DNA from: Oceanobacillus timonensis
GTDB taxonomy: Bacteria; Bacillota; Bacilli; Bacillales; Amphibacillaceae
DNA length: 64,000 nucleotides
Assembly (NCBI RefSeq): GCF_900166635.1
Contig: NZ_LT800497.1
Coordinates: forward strand, 2,260,378 to 2,324,377
Direction: 5' to 3'
Part shown: in pieces, positions 39,676 to 48,884 of the stretch
Layout: each line of letters begins with the position of its first letter
How positions within the stretch are numbered: position 1 is the first letter of the stretch
Program-made: the position numbers and the translations under genes
The notes under the pieces: model-generated
The model's database searches: none
What the model was told of the DNA's origin: nothing
What the model saw: only the letters and a program-made list of their open reading frames with translations

Positions 39676-42318
39676 ATGAAATCTTTGAGTTCCGCAGAAA
39701 TCAGGCAGATGTTTATTGATTTTTTTAAAGAGAAAGGGCATCAGGTAGAGCCAAGTGCTTCTCTGGTGCCGCATGAAGATCCTACACTTCTATGGATTAA
39801 TAGCGGGGTAGCAACATTAAAAAAGTATTTTGATGGCCGTATTATCCCTGATAATCCTAGAATTGTGAATGCGCAAAAAGCAATACGTACCAATGATATT
39901 GAAAATGTTGGTTTTACTGCGCGTCACCATACGTTTTTTGAAATGCTGGGCAACTTTTCCATCGGTGATTATTTTAAAGAAGAAGCCATTGAATGGGCAT
40001 GGGAGTTTCTTACAGATGAAAAATGGATTGGTTTTGATCCGGAAAAGTTAGCTGTCACGGTTCATCCGGAAGATGATGAAGCTTACGATCTTTGGTTACA
40101 AAAAGTCGGTCTGCCAAAAGAACGCATTATCCGGTTGGAAGAAAATTTCTGGGATATCGGAGAAGGCCCGAGCGGACCGAACACGGAGATTTTTTATGAC
40201 AGAGGAGATAGTTATGGAAATGATCCGACTGATCCGGAACTTTACCCGGGCGGAGAAAACAGCAGATATTTAGAAGTATGGAATCTGGTGTTTTCTCAAT
40301 TCAACCATAATCCGGATGATACCTATACCCCGCTTCCGAAGAAAAACATTGATACCGGAATGGGACTGGAACGGTTAACATCCATTATTCAAGAAGTACC
40401 TACAAACTATGAAACAGATTTGTTTATGCCAATTATCCAAGCAACAGAAATGATTGCTGACAGGAAGTATGGAGAAAATGAAGCAGCAGATATCGCATTT
40501 AAAGTCATTGCTGATCATATTCGCACAGTAAGCTTTGCTATTGGTGACGGGGCAATACCGTCTAATGAAGGCAGAGGCTATGTTCTCCGCCGATTATTGC
40601 GTCGTGCCGTTCGTTTCGCCATAGACATCAACATCCAGGAAGCTTTTATGTATCGTCTTGTTCCGGTAGTAGCGGAAATCATGAAGGATTTCTATCCGGA
40701 AGTTGTCAAAGAAACAGATTACATTCAAAAAGTCATCAAAGTAGAAGAAGAACGTTTTCATGAAACGTTAAATGACGGTTTGGAAATTTTGACGAAATTG
40801 ATGGAAACGGAAAAAGAAAAAGGCAGTAATGTATTTCCGGGAGAAGAAGTATTCCGTCTATATGATACGTACGGTTTTCCCAAAGAATTAACAGAAGAAT
40901 ACGTGGAGAAACTAGGATTTACCGTGAATCAGGAAGGCTTCGAAAAGGAAATGAAGCTGCAGCGTGAAAGAGCAAGAAATGCACGGCAAAAAGTTGATTC
41001 CATGCAAGTACAGGATACTATATTTTCAACAATCGATGTAGAAAGTGAATTTGTAGGCTATTCGGTTTTAGAAAAAAATACGGTTATCCAGGCGATGATT
41101 CAGGATAAAGCAACAACAGACTCTGTTGAGGCAGGGCAAGAAGCATATATTCTGTTGAAAGAAACACCATTCTATGCAGAAAGTGGCGGACAAGTTGCTG
41201 ATACCGGCTCTATTAAAACGGATAATGCGTATGCGGTAGTCAAAGATGTTCAAAAATCTCCCAATGGACAACATATCCATCACGTTGAGGTAAAAGAAGG
41301 CGTATTACACGTTTCTGAGGAAGTAGAAGCTGTTGTGGATAGAGCTTTCCGTAATGATGTCATCAAAAACCACACCGCTACCCACTTGCTGCATCAGGCA
41401 TTAAAAGATGTACTCGGATCGCATGTGAATCAGGCAGGTTCATTGAATGAAAAAAATCGGTTTCGCTTTGATTTTTCGCATTTCAGCAGTGTAACAGAAG
41501 AAGAGCTGGAAGAAATCGAAAAAATAGTGAATCAAAAAATATGGGAGTCGCTGCCGGTCATCATTGAAACAAAAGGGATTGAAGAAGCAAAAGCAATGGG
41601 CGCGATGGCATTGTTTGGTGAAAAATACGGGGATGTTGTCCGAGTTGTTCAAATCAGTGATTACAGCATTGAGTTATGCGGCGGATGTCATGTGGGCAAT
41701 ACAGCAGAAATCGGTTTGTTTAAAATTGTTTCAGAAAGCGGAATAGGAGCAGGAACAAGAAGAATTGAAGCTGTTACAAGCAAAGAAGCTTATGTATATT
41801 TGAATAACAAAATTGAATTATTAAAGCAGTCGGGCGCATTATTAAAAGCAAGAGAAGAACAAATTCCGCAAAAAGTATCTGCATTACAAACGGAATTAAA
41901 AGAAACACAGAAACAAGTAGAATCTTTACAAGCTAAATTATCGAATCTGGAAGCTTCCTCTATTTTAGATGAAATAAAAGAGGTAAATAATGTAAAAGTT
42001 CTGGCGAAACAAGTAGATGTAAAAGATATGAATCAACTGCGCTCTATGGTAGATGAATTAAAGCAGAAAATAGAGTCAGGTGTAATTCTTCTCGCAGCTG
42101 TCAATAATGATAAAGTACAGCTTGTTGCAGGAGTAACAAAGGATGTCATGCAACAAAACCTCCATGCAGGTAATTTAGTAAAACAGGCTGCTACCATTTG
42201 CGGCGGTGGCGGCGGTGGTCGTCCGGATATGGCGCAAGCTGGGGGAAAAGACCCATCTAAAGTTACAGAAGCATTACAAAGTGCTATAACTTATGTAAAA
42301 GACATGACAAATGCTTAA
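39676..42318 (+). CDS. alaS: Alanine--tRNA ligase
   Basis: This 880-residue enzyme has the class II catalytic core ([22 protein letters not shown], motif 2 [20 protein letters not shown], motif 3 GMGLERL), a tRNA-binding region, an editing domain with [11 protein letters not shown] and CGGCHVGNT, and a C-terminal coiled-coil/C-Ala domain ending with [22 protein letters not shown] lies before the ATG. It has its own promoter and an Ala T box. Confidence 0.98.
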   Translation: MKSLSSAEIRQMFIDFFKEKGHQVEPSASLVPHEDPTLLWINSGVATLKKYFDGRIIPDNPRIVNAQKAIRTNDIENVGFTARHHTFFEMLGNFSIGDYFKEEAIEWAWEFLTDEKWIGFDPEKLAVTVHPEDDEAYDLWLQKVGLPKERIIRLEENFWDIGEGPSGPNTEIFYDRGDSYGNDPTDPELYPGGENSRYLEVWNLVFSQFNHNPDDTYTPLPKKNIDTGMGLERLTSIIQEVPTNYETDLFMPIIQATEMIADRKYGENEAADIAFKVIADHIRTVSFAIGDGAIPSNEGRGYVLRRLLRRAVRFAIDINIQEAFMYRLVPVVAEIMKDFYPEVVKETDYIQKVIKVEEERFHETLNDGLEILTKLMETEKEKGSNVFPGEEVFRLYDTYGFPKELTEEYVEKLGFTVNQEGFEKEMKLQRERARNARQKVDSMQVQDTIFSTIDVESEFVGYSVLEKNTVIQAMIQDKATTDSVEAGQEAYILLKETPFYAESGGQVADTGSIKTDNAYAVVKDVQKSPNGQHIHHVEVKEGVLHVSEEVEAVVDRAFRNDVIKNHTATHLLHQALKDVLGSHVNQAGSLNEKNRFRFDFSHFSSVTEEELEEIEKIVNQKIWESLPVIIETKGIEEAKAMGAMALFGEKYGDVVRVVQISDYSIELCGGCHVGNTAEIGLFKIVSESGIGAGTRRIEAVTSKEAYVYLNNKIELLKQSGALLKAREEQIPQKVSALQTELKETQKQVESLQAKLSNLEASSILDEIKEVNNVKVLAKQVDVKDMNQLRSMVDELKQKIESGVILLAAVNNDKVQLVAGVTKDVMQQNLHAGNLVKQAATICGGGGGGRPDMAQAGGKDPSKVTEALQSAITYVKDMTNA

Positions 42319-42325
42319 TCCTTGG

Positions 42326-42354
42326 TTGTATCTTTTCTCATAAATAAGTATAAT
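42326..42354 (+). promoter_or_regulatory. SigA promoter of ireB-ruvX-yrzB
   Basis: TTGTAT (42326-42331) and TATAAT (42349-42354) are 17 bases apart, about 55 bases before the first gene. Confidence 0.7.
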
Positions 42355-42409
42355 GAAAAAGATAAACATGTTAAAATAGTAGAAGGTTAATGAAGGACGA
42401 GGTGTCATT

Positions 42410-42679
42410 ATGAGTTCAATTGATAAAACAATGAAATTCAACTTTTCCGAAGAACCATTTGACCAGGATATTAAGAAGATTTTAATGACTGTTCATGAAT
42501 CATTAGAGGAAAAGGGATATAATCCGATTAACCAAATAGTCGGTTATTTACTGTCAGGAGATCCTGCTTATATTCCTAGGTATAATGATGCGCGTAATAT
42601 GATACGTAAAGTGGAACGGGACGAAGTGATTGAAGAACTTGTCAAGTTTTATCTAGAACAGAATAAGGAGAATTCATGA
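42410..42679 (+). CDS. IreB-family regulatory phosphoprotein (UPF0297, YrzL)
   Basis: The 89-residue protein has the conserved [18 protein letters not shown] and [29 protein letters not shown] of UPF0297. In Enterococcus the homologue IreB is phosphorylated by the PASTA kinase IreK and modulates cephalosporin resistance; the Bacillus role is less clear. It overlaps ruvX by four bases and precedes mltG, in line with a link to cell-wall synthesis. Confidence 0.93.
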   Translation: MSSIDKTMKFNFSEEPFDQDIKKILMTVHESLEEKGYNPINQIVGYLLSGDPAYIPRYNDARNMIRKVERDEVIEELVKFYLEQNKENS

Positions 42680-43101
42680 AAGCAATAGGTTTGGATGTAG
42701 GTTCAAAAACGATAGGTGTTGCGCTTAGTGATGCTTTTGGGTGGACTGCTCAGGGATTGACTACTATTTATTGGGATGAAACAGAAATCGAATCTGCAGA
42801 TGAAGAACTTACAAGCCTGATAGAGGCAAATGAAGTATCTCAGATTGTTGTCGGTCTTCCGAAAAATATGAATGGTTCGATTGGTGAAAGAGCAGAAGCA
42901 TCAAAGCGCTATGCCGAGTATGTGAAAGAAAAATACCAATTGCCTGTTGAGTTATGGGACGAGCGTTTAACTACAATGGCAGCGGAACGTGTGCTTCTGG
43001 AAGCGGATGTGAGCCGTAAAAAAAGAAAAAAAGTCATTGATAAGATGGCAGCTACAATGATTTTACAAGGTTATCTTGATTCAAAAGGAGGCGTTATTTA
43101 A
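42676..43101 (+). CDS. ruvX: Holliday junction resolvase-like RuvX (YqgF)
   Basis: The 141-residue RNase H-fold protein starts [19 protein letters not shown] (first catalytic Asp at residue 7). It has [16 protein letters not shown] and the later acidic motif [13 protein letters not shown]. The family is called a putative pre-16S rRNA nuclease (YqgF) or Holliday junction resolvase. It overlaps both neighbours (ATGA and TAATG), so the three genes are translationally coupled. Confidence 0.95.
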   Translation: MKAIGLDVGSKTIGVALSDAFGWTAQGLTTIYWDETEIESADEELTSLIEANEVSQIVVGLPKNMNGSIGERAEASKRYAEYVKEKYQLPVELWDERLTTMAAERVLLEADVSRKKRKKVIDKMAATMILQGYLDSKGGVI

Positions 43102-43376
43102 TGTCATTAGAAGAAAAAGAACGAATTATTATTCCAGATGAAAACGGGGACGAGCATCTTTTTGAAGTGCTATTCACCTTTGACGTGGATAAAACAGAAC
43201 AATCGTATATAGCTGTCGTACCTGCTGAACAAGCAGAGGAAGAAGAAGTAGAAGTATACGCGTTCCGTTACGAAGAACAGGACAATGACGATTTCACACT
43301 TTACCCGATTGATTCCGATGAAGAGTGGGAAATGGTTGAAGAAATGCTAAACACTTTAGCAGACGAAGAAGAGTAA
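43101..43376 (+). CDS. DUF1292 protein (UPF0473, YrzB)
   Basis: The 91-residue acidic protein has the DUF1292 pattern (IIIPDENGDEHLFEVLFTFDVD ... YVAVVPAE-like ... VYAFRYEE) and ends in a run of Asp/Glu. It is the last gene of ireB-ruvX-yrzB, a conserved Firmicutes trio. Function is unknown. Confidence 0.92.
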   Translation: MSLEEKERIIIPDENGDEHLFEVLFTFDVDKTEQSYIAVVPAEQAEEEEVEVYAFRYEEQDNDDFTLYPIDSDEEWEMVEEMLNTLADEEE

Positions 43377-43380
43377 ACCG

Positions 43381-43438
43381 TAAAAGAAAGCGGATGTCCA
43401 GATTTTATGGCGTCGGCTTTCTTTTATGGTGCATTTAT
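43381..43438 (+). terminator. Terminator after yrzB
   Basis: AAAAGAAAGC (43382-43391) pairs with GCTTTCTTTT (43426-43435) across a partly paired loop of about 34 bases; the right arm ends in T residues. Confidence 0.6.
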
Positions 43439-43590
43439 GTACTTTTTGGTTCGATAAATAAGCCCCTTGTTCGTCTGAATGAAAAAACCTTTTAATATCT
43501 GCTGAAAAAATATAAATTTCTCCAATAATCCTGATTAAAACAAAACTTTTGGTTTATAATGTAACAGGATGAAATAAAATAACAGGAATA

Positions 43591-43620
43591 TTGGATAATT
43601 TTATATGAATTTAGTATAAT
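43591..43620 (+). promoter_or_regulatory. SigA promoter of mltG
   Basis: TTGGAT (43591-43596) and TATAAT (43615-43620) are 18 bases apart, just before the ribosome site of mltG. Confidence 0.6.
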
Positions 43621-43642
43621 AAAGCGGATGAAAGGGGGATAC

Positions 43643-44764
43643 ATGGTGTCAAAAGATGACAAGCCGAATGGATTCCAAAAAAATCTTATTCAAAGAGGAA
43701 AAGATGCTTCTAAAGTGAGAAAGATTGTCGCAATTATTATTGTATGTTTTATCCTGATTATAGTAATCGGAGGAATCTCTGGTTATTTATATATTCATTC
43801 CGCACTGAAACCGGTGGATGAAGCGAATTCCACCCCGGTAGAAGTTGAGATTCCCATTGGATCTTCCAGCTCAACAATCGCCGGTATACTTGAGGAAAAT
43901 GAAATTATCAAGGATGCTCGTATATTCCGTCTCTATACAAAGTTTAATAATGTGAACGAGTTTCAAGCCGGAAATTATACGTTTAATACGGCTATGAGTA
44001 TGGATGAAATCATTGAATCATTGCAGCATGGCAGAATTATTGTAGATGCTGCGCATACAGTAACAATTCCGGAAGGGTTAACAGTAGAAGAAATTGCAGA
44101 AGTATATAGTGAACAATTTCATTTCTCCGAGGAAGATTTCATGGAGGTAGCCAATGACCCTGCATTTATTGATGAATTGATGGAGAAGTACCCTGATTTG
44201 TTAACGGAAGACATCCTGGATGATGATATCCATGTTCCTTTAGAAGGTTATCTGTTTGCTTCTACTTATGAATTTTATGAAGAGGAACCATCTATTGAAG
44301 CGGTCATCGATCGCATGGTTGAACAAACCAATTCTATTTTCCAGCAGTATGAAGGGGAGATAGCGGAGCAAGATTTCACCCCGCACGAAGCAATCACATT
44401 TGCATCGGTAGTGGAGAAGGAAACGGCCCATGAAGAAGAAAGGCCACAAATTGCAGGTGTGTTCCAAAACCGTTTAGACGAAGGGTTGAAGCTGCAGACG
44501 GATCCGACAGTGTTGTACGCAAAAGGAGAACATCAAGCAGTTGTTACTTTTGAAGATTTAGAAGTAGAATCGCCGTATAATACGTATGTCGTGGACGGAT
44601 TGCCGGTAGGCCCTATATCCAACTTCGCGGAAAATTCATTGCGAGCTGTATTGTCTCCGGAAGAATCAGACTATCTTTATTTCTTACATGATGAGGATGG
44701 AAATATTCACTTTTCAGAAACCTTTGAAGAACATGGTGAAAATCGGGAAGAGTATATAGATTAA
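43643..44764 (+). CDS. mltG: Endolytic murein transglycosylase MltG (YceG/YrrL)
   Basis: The 373-residue protein has a cytoplasmic basic tail, one membrane helix (about 27-50), a LysM-like subdomain (VTIPEGLTVEEIAEVYSEQ), and the YceG catalytic region with the key Glu in FASVVEKETA and QTDPTVLYA. MltG cuts nascent glycan strands at the outer membrane face and sets their length. The start is uncertain: ATG at 43643 (four bases after AAAGGGGG) or GTG at 43646; ATG at 43628 precedes the ribosome site. Confidence 0.94.
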   Translation: MVSKDDKPNGFQKNLIQRGKDASKVRKIVAIIIVCFILIIVIGGISGYLYIHSALKPVDEANSTPVEVEIPIGSSSSTIAGILEENEIIKDARIFRLYTKFNNVNEFQAGNYTFNTAMSMDEIIESLQHGRIIVDAAHTVTIPEGLTVEEIAEVYSEQFHFSEEDFMEVANDPAFIDELMEKYPDLLTEDILDDDIHVPLEGYLFASTYEFYEEEPSIEAVIDRMVEQTNSIFQQYEGEIAEQDFTPHEAITFASVVEKETAHEEERPQIAGVFQNRLDEGLKLQTDPTVLYAKGEHQAVVTFEDLEVESPYNTYVVDGLPVGPISNFAENSLRAVLSPEESDYLYFLHDEDGNIHFSETFEEHGENREEYID

Positions 44765-44791
44765 AGCGTGTGTTTTTAAAATACACACACT

Positions 44792-44836
44792 TAAACGGAT
44801 TAATGGAGACTTTCTCCATTTTCCGTTTTCTTTTTT
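44792..44836 (+). terminator. Strong terminator after mltG
   Basis: AAACGGA-TTAATGGAGA pairs with TCTCCATT-TTCCGTTT and is followed by TCTTTTTT. A smaller hairpin (GTGTGT ... ACACAC) lies just upstream. Confidence 0.85.
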
Positions 44837-44881
44837 ACACATTGCGTCCACGAGATTTTTTAAGTAAAAGGAATTGGTGAG

Positions 44882-45520
44882 ATGAATAAAGAAATCAAAA
44901 AGTACCTGGAATCTCTATTACCGGCGTCTTCTGCATCTGTTGCAATGCTGGAAAATGATGCAGAAGCTAATCATGTGCCAATCATAGACAGAAGCAGTAT
45001 GCATATGATTAATCTTATTTTAAAGATAAAACAACCGGAAAAGATTCTGGAAATAGGTACAGCTATTGGTTATTCTGCCTTGCGTATGCTGGAAGGAGCA
45101 GAACATGCTGATATCATTACCATTGAAAAAGATGATACACGCTATCATGAAGCAATCAGCAATATTCAAGCCTGGCAACGTGATCATCAGATTCAAGTTA
45201 TCGCAGGTGATGCAGCGGAAGTAATGCAGGAGTTAGCTGAAAGTAAAAAGCAGTTTGATGTTATTTTTATGGATGCTGCAAAAGGGCAATATCAAACTTA
45301 TTTTGATTTAGCCGATAAAATGCTCACTTCCGGCGGTATATTAATTACGGATAATGTATTATTCCGAGGAATGGTCTATTCCGCTGAAGAGGCGCCTAAA
45401 AAATATAAAACATTGGTACGGAAATTAAAAGCGTACAATGAAATGCTAATGAATCATCCCGATTATCATACATCTATTATCCCGATGGATGATGGTGTTT
45501 CTATTAGCTATAAAAGATGA
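44882..45520 (+). CDS. trmR: tRNA 5-hydroxyuridine methyltransferase TrmR (YrrM)
   Basis: The 212-residue class I SAM methyltransferase has the glycine-rich motif ILEIGTAIGYSALRML (about residues 55-70), ITIEKDD, VIFMDAAKGQY and LITDNVLFRG, the caffeoyl-CoA-O-methyltransferase-like pattern of YrrM. In B. subtilis TrmR methylates 5-hydroxyuridine-34 to 5-methoxyuridine. The hydroxylase pair trhP1-trhP2 (yrrN-yrrO) that follows it in B. subtilis is missing; udk starts 21 bases after the stop. Confidence 0.9.
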   Translation: MNKEIKKYLESLLPASSASVAMLENDAEANHVPIIDRSSMHMINLILKIKQPEKILEIGTAIGYSALRMLEGAEHADIITIEKDDTRYHEAISNIQAWQRDHQIQVIAGDAAEVMQELAESKKQFDVIFMDAAKGQYQTYFDLADKMLTSGGILITDNVLFRGMVYSAEEAPKKYKTLVRKLKAYNEMLMNHPDYHTSIIPMDDGVSISYKR

Positions 45521-45541
45521 AAGATGTAAGGAGATAACAGC

Positions 45542-46180
45542 ATGACAAAAAATAAACCCATTGTAATTGGTGTTGCAGGGGGGAGTGGCAGTGGAAAAAC
45601 TTCCGTAACCAGGTCCATTTATGACCGTTTTAAAGAGACATCGATTTTAGTGATAGAACAGGATGCCTATTACAAGGATCAATCGGACCTTCCTTTCGAG
45701 GAAAGATTGCAAACAAATTATGACCATCCATTAGCATTTGATAACAACTTATTAGTAGAGCATCTGAAACAGTTGATTGCCTATCAACCGATTGAAAAAC
45801 CCGTTTATGATTATAAGGTCCACAACCGCTCTAATGAAACCATTCATGTTGACCCGAAAGAAGTCATTATCGTGGAAGGAATTTTAATTTTAGAGGATGC
45901 CGATTTGGTGGATTTAATGGATATCAAGGTGTTTGTTGACACAGATGCTGATTTAAGAATTATACGGCGCCTGTTAAGAGATATTAAAGAGCGTGGCAGA
46001 ACGTTGGAATCGGTGATTGACCAATATATCCAAGTGGTTCGGCCTGCACACATGCAATTCATTGAACCGTCCAAACGTTATGCTGATTTAATTATTCCTG
46101 AAGGCGGAGAAAATCATGTTGCCGTAGATGTTATGGCATCTAAAATAGAAAATATTTTAGCGAAGAATGCCATTAGATAA
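45542..46180 (+). CDS. udk: Uridine kinase
   Basis: Uridine and cytidine are phosphorylated by this 212-residue salvage enzyme. The P-loop is [12 protein letters not shown] (residues 9-20), followed by [16 protein letters not shown], the nucleoside-binding [10 protein letters not shown], and the lid [12 protein letters not shown]. It is likely co-transcribed with trmR; TAAGGAG precedes the ATG. Confidence 0.97.
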   Translation: MTKNKPIVIGVAGGSGSGKTSVTRSIYDRFKETSILVIEQDAYYKDQSDLPFEERLQTNYDHPLAFDNNLLVEHLKQLIAYQPIEKPVYDYKVHNRSNETIHVDPKEVIIVEGILILEDADLVDLMDIKVFVDTDADLRIIRRLLRDIKERGRTLESVIDQYIQVVRPAHMQFIEPSKRYADLIIPEGGENHVAVDVMASKIENILAKNAIR

Positions 46181-46391
46181 TTATTTCTCTTGCTAATTTA
46201 GGTAATATCTGCCATAGTATTGATTAGTATATTTTGAATAGTTACCACATAAACTATATAGCTAATTTTATTCATTTATCCGGTTTAACTGGCTATAACA
46301 CGCCTGCTTATAGAAATAATGAAATAGTTCATTACAAGTGAGGCTGTTTGCCAATAATCATCCAACGTTTTTTTGACAAGCGGGTAATCGC

Positions 46392-46435
46392 AAATTTCGT
46401 TCAGCGGGGATAAACGTCCCCACTGAATGAAATTT
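46392..46435. terminator. 19-bp hairpin between udk and greA
   Basis: AAATTTCGTTCAGCGGGGA (46392-46410) pairs fully, with two G-U pairs, with TCCCCACTGAATGAAATTT (46417-46435) over a six-base loop. No long T run follows, so it may be a weak terminator of udk or a leader structure for greA. The rest of 46181-46539 is AT-rich without a visible gene; TTGACA at 46373 has no convincing -10 partner. Confidence 0.55.
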
Positions 46436-46539
46436 CATTTTATAAACATGGAATAAAGGGCTTTTTCTAGAGTAAATATTACGCTGAAGAAGCTGTATTT
46501 GTTCCTTGATAGAAAAGAAATCAGAAGGAGTGTATCGAG

Positions 46540-47016
46540 ATGGCTGCAGAAAAAAGCTTTTATATGACAGAAGAGGGGAAAGCTAAGTTAGAGGACGAAC
46601 TGCATTATTTAAAAACTGACCGTCGTCAAGAGGTCGTTGAAAGAATAAAGGTAGCTCGTGATTTCGGAGATCTATCCGAGAATTCCGAATATGATGCCGC
46701 AAAAGATGAGCAGGCATTTGTGGAACAGCGTATTACACAAGTGGAGAACATGATTCGTAATGCTGAAATTATTGAGAATGATAATGCCAATCCTGACGTT
46801 GTTGCGCTTGGAAAAACAATTACTTTTGTAGAATTACCTGATGGTGATGAAGAAACGTATACCATTGTAGGCAGCGCGGAAGCTGATCCATTTGAAGGGA
46901 AAATATCCAATGATTCTCCTATGGCGAAAAGTTTATTAGGACATGAAATTGGAAAAGATGTTACAGTAACAACACCAGCTGGTGAAATTGAAGTTCGAAT
47001 AACAAATGTAGAATAA
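46540..47016 (+). CDS. greA: Transcription elongation factor GreA
   Basis: The 158-residue product has the N-terminal coiled-coil hairpin that enters the polymerase secondary channel, with tip acidic residues in [20 protein letters not shown]-terminal FKBP-like domain follows ([24 protein letters not shown]). It rescues backtracked RNA polymerase by stimulating cleavage. AGAAGGAG precedes the ATG. Confidence 0.98.
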   Translation: MAAEKSFYMTEEGKAKLEDELHYLKTDRRQEVVERIKVARDFGDLSENSEYDAAKDEQAFVEQRITQVENMIRNAEIIENDNANPDVVALGKTITFVELPDGDEETYTIVGSAEADPFEGKISNDSPMAKSLLGHEIGKDVTVTTPAGEIEVRITNVE

Positions 47017-47108
47017 AAAATAGGAAGCGATTGCACAGGATGTTTTACCGCAACGCACCATAGTGAATAGATAGATGGTAATTTCTCTGAAGAAGAATTA
47101 TCTTACAG

Positions 47109-47142
47109 AAAACTTACAGTTCATGCTGACTGTAAGTTTTTG
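47109..47142 (+). terminator. Terminator after greA
   Basis: AAACTTACAGT (47110-47120) pairs with ACTGTAAGTTT (47129-47139) and is followed by T residues. Otherwise I see no gene in 47017-47345. Confidence 0.85.
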
Positions 47143-47345
47143 TATTTCTGATAAAAAACGTTAAAAATCAGACTGCCTGAACGAATAGTATTTAGAACAC
47201 AGAAAGATATTCTTTTTCATTTTCTTTTTAATCATCACGTTTAAAGAAGAGACGAACAGTATTTTTATGCTAGAATAGAATAGACAATGATTGTTGAAAT
47301 CGATATGATAGTATAAAGGGAATAGAGCAGTAAGGAGGATTATAG

Positions 47346-48095
47346 GTGAGTCAGACAAGATCAAACAAATTTGAAAAAAGAAGAAAGAATACACATGCTA
47401 TTACGATTCTATCTATTGTTGGGGGGTTAGTGATAGTTGTCTTGCTTGCAACATGGGTATTTGGCGGCGGAGATGATACAGCCGAAGAAGGAACCGAATC
47501 GGATGCATCCGAAAATACGTCAGAAGATGCGAATGGTGAAGGCGGCGGGGAAGATGATAATGGTTTTCTAATAACAGATCCAGATTCCGATGATGAGAAC
47601 AAAAATGAAGATGAAAATGATAACGGATCTGAAAACGAAGACGCCAATAAAAAAGAAGATAATGAAGATGAAAACGAGGGTGAAAACGAAGATAAAGATG
47701 AAAATGAAAATGATAACGAGAATGAAGATGCTTCCGATGAAGATGAAAATGAAGAAGAAAATGGGTATGATGATAGAGAATCAACAGAGCCATCGGATGA
47801 TGATGCAGAAGAAGCCTATACTGGTGACTGGGATCCAGTAGGTACAGAACAAGAAGGCGAGCATAATACAGATTTTAACGATGGATCTTCGGACCGTGTT
47901 GAAATTAAGAGAGCCGTCTCCATGGTCACTGGTTTAAGTGAAGATGGTATGGTAGAGCACTGGGTTGGGAATAATGGGCCTGACAAAGTAATTGCTACGG
48001 TTTCTGATTCAAGCAACTCAGAGAATTATCGTGTGTTTCTGGATTGGGTAGACGGTGAAGGCTGGCAGCCGACGCAAGTAGAAGAATTGAATTAA
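47346..48095 (+). CDS. YrrS-family (DUF1510) membrane-anchored protein
   Basis: The 249-residue product has a basic N-terminus (residues 1-18), one membrane helix (about 19-38, AITILSIVGGLVIVVLLATW), and then about 120 residues of Asp/Glu/Asn-rich low complexity. A conserved C-terminal DUF1510 domain (about 165-249, EAYTGDWDPVGTEQ ... MVEHWVGNNGPDKVIATV) completes it. In B. subtilis yrrS is next to pbpI; no penicillin-binding protein gene is present here. The start is GTG at 47346, seven bases after AAGGAGG. Role unknown, likely outside the membrane. Confidence 0.88.
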   Translation: MSQTRSNKFEKRRKNTHAITILSIVGGLVIVVLLATWVFGGGDDTAEEGTESDASENTSEDANGEGGGEDDNGFLITDPDSDDENKNEDENDNGSENEDANKKEDNEDENEGENEDKDENENDNENEDASDEDENEEENGYDDRESTEPSDDDAEEAYTGDWDPVGTEQEGEHNTDFNDGSSDRVEIKRAVSMVTGLSEDGMVEHWVGNNGPDKVIATVSDSSNSENYRVFLDWVDGEGWQPTQVEELN

Positions 48096-48125
48096 CATGA
48101 TGCAGGACAGTAATGGAGGATGACG

Positions 48126-48815
48126 ATGACAATCGGAATTATTGGAGCAATGGATGAAGAAATTGAATTGCTGAAACAAAAAATGACAGATGTACAAGAA
48201 ATCGAAGTTGCAAATACTTCCTTTTATCAAGGATACTTGGAGGGAAAAGAAGTTGTCCTTCTGCTATCCGGTATTGGAAAAGTAAATGCAGCAATGTCTA
48301 CAACGATACTACATGAACGTTTTAAACCTGATAAAATTATTAATACAGGCTCTGCGGGAGGATTTGCTGAAAATTTGGAAGTAGGCGACGTCGTCATTTC
48401 CACAGAGGTATTGCACCATGATGTAGATGCGACAGCATTTGATTATGTGTATGGACAAGTTCCAGGAATGCCTGCTGTCTATACCGCCTCTCCGGATTTG
48501 ATAGAGTTGGCAGATAAGGTTGTTTTGGAATCAGACATCCAGGCAGAAACAGGAATTATTGCTACCGGTGATTCCTTTATGCAGCGAAAAGATCAAACAG
48601 CAGTAGTGCAGAAGCGGTTTCCGGAAATGCTTGCATTGGAAATGGAAGCAGCTGCGATTGCGCAAGTGTGCTATCAGTATAAAACACCGTTTGTCATTAT
48701 TCGCGCATTATCTGATATTGCCGGAAAAGAATCATCAGTTTCCTTTGATGTTTTTTTGGAAAAAGCAGCAAAAAATGCAGCAGATGTGATTATAAAAATG
48801 GTTCAAAAATTATAA
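48126..48815 (+). CDS. mtnN: 5'-methylthioadenosine/S-adenosylhomocysteine nucleosidase
   Basis: The 229-residue enzyme removes adenine from methylthioadenosine and S-adenosylhomocysteine, clearing SAM by-products. It starts TIGIIGAMDEEIELL and has the active-site GDSFM and ALEMEAAAIAQV followed by IIRALSDIAG with the catalytic Asp. ATG at 48126 is six bases after GGAGG. In B. subtilis it belongs to the yrrT-mtnN-yrhA-yrhB methionine-to-cysteine operon; here it stands without those partners. Confidence 0.96.
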   Translation: MTIGIIGAMDEEIELLKQKMTDVQEIEVANTSFYQGYLEGKEVVLLLSGIGKVNAAMSTTILHERFKPDKIINTGSAGGFAENLEVGDVVISTEVLHHDVDATAFDYVYGQVPGMPAVYTASPDLIELADKVVLESDIQAETGIIATGDSFMQRKDQTAVVQKRFPEMLALEMEAAAIAQVCYQYKTPFVIIRALSDIAGKESSVSFDVFLEKAAKNAADVIIKMVQKL

Positions 48816-48822
48816 GCAGTAT

Positions 48823-48862
48823 AAAAAACTCGTATTCGCAAAAAAGTGAATACGAGTTTTTT
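48823..48862. terminator. Bidirectional terminator between mtnN and gltC
   Basis: AAAAAACTCGTATTC (48823-48837) pairs perfectly with GAATACGAGTTTTTT (48848-48862); both strands have a T run, suiting the convergent genes. Confidence 0.92.
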
Positions 48863-48884
48863 ATATTCCTTACTGAAATCTGTT

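Noticed and set aside
47413..47793. Minus-strand ORF rich in His/Leu/Phe opposite the YrrS-family gene
   Set aside because: Mirror of the Asp/Glu/Asn repeat tract; composition is dictated by the other strand.
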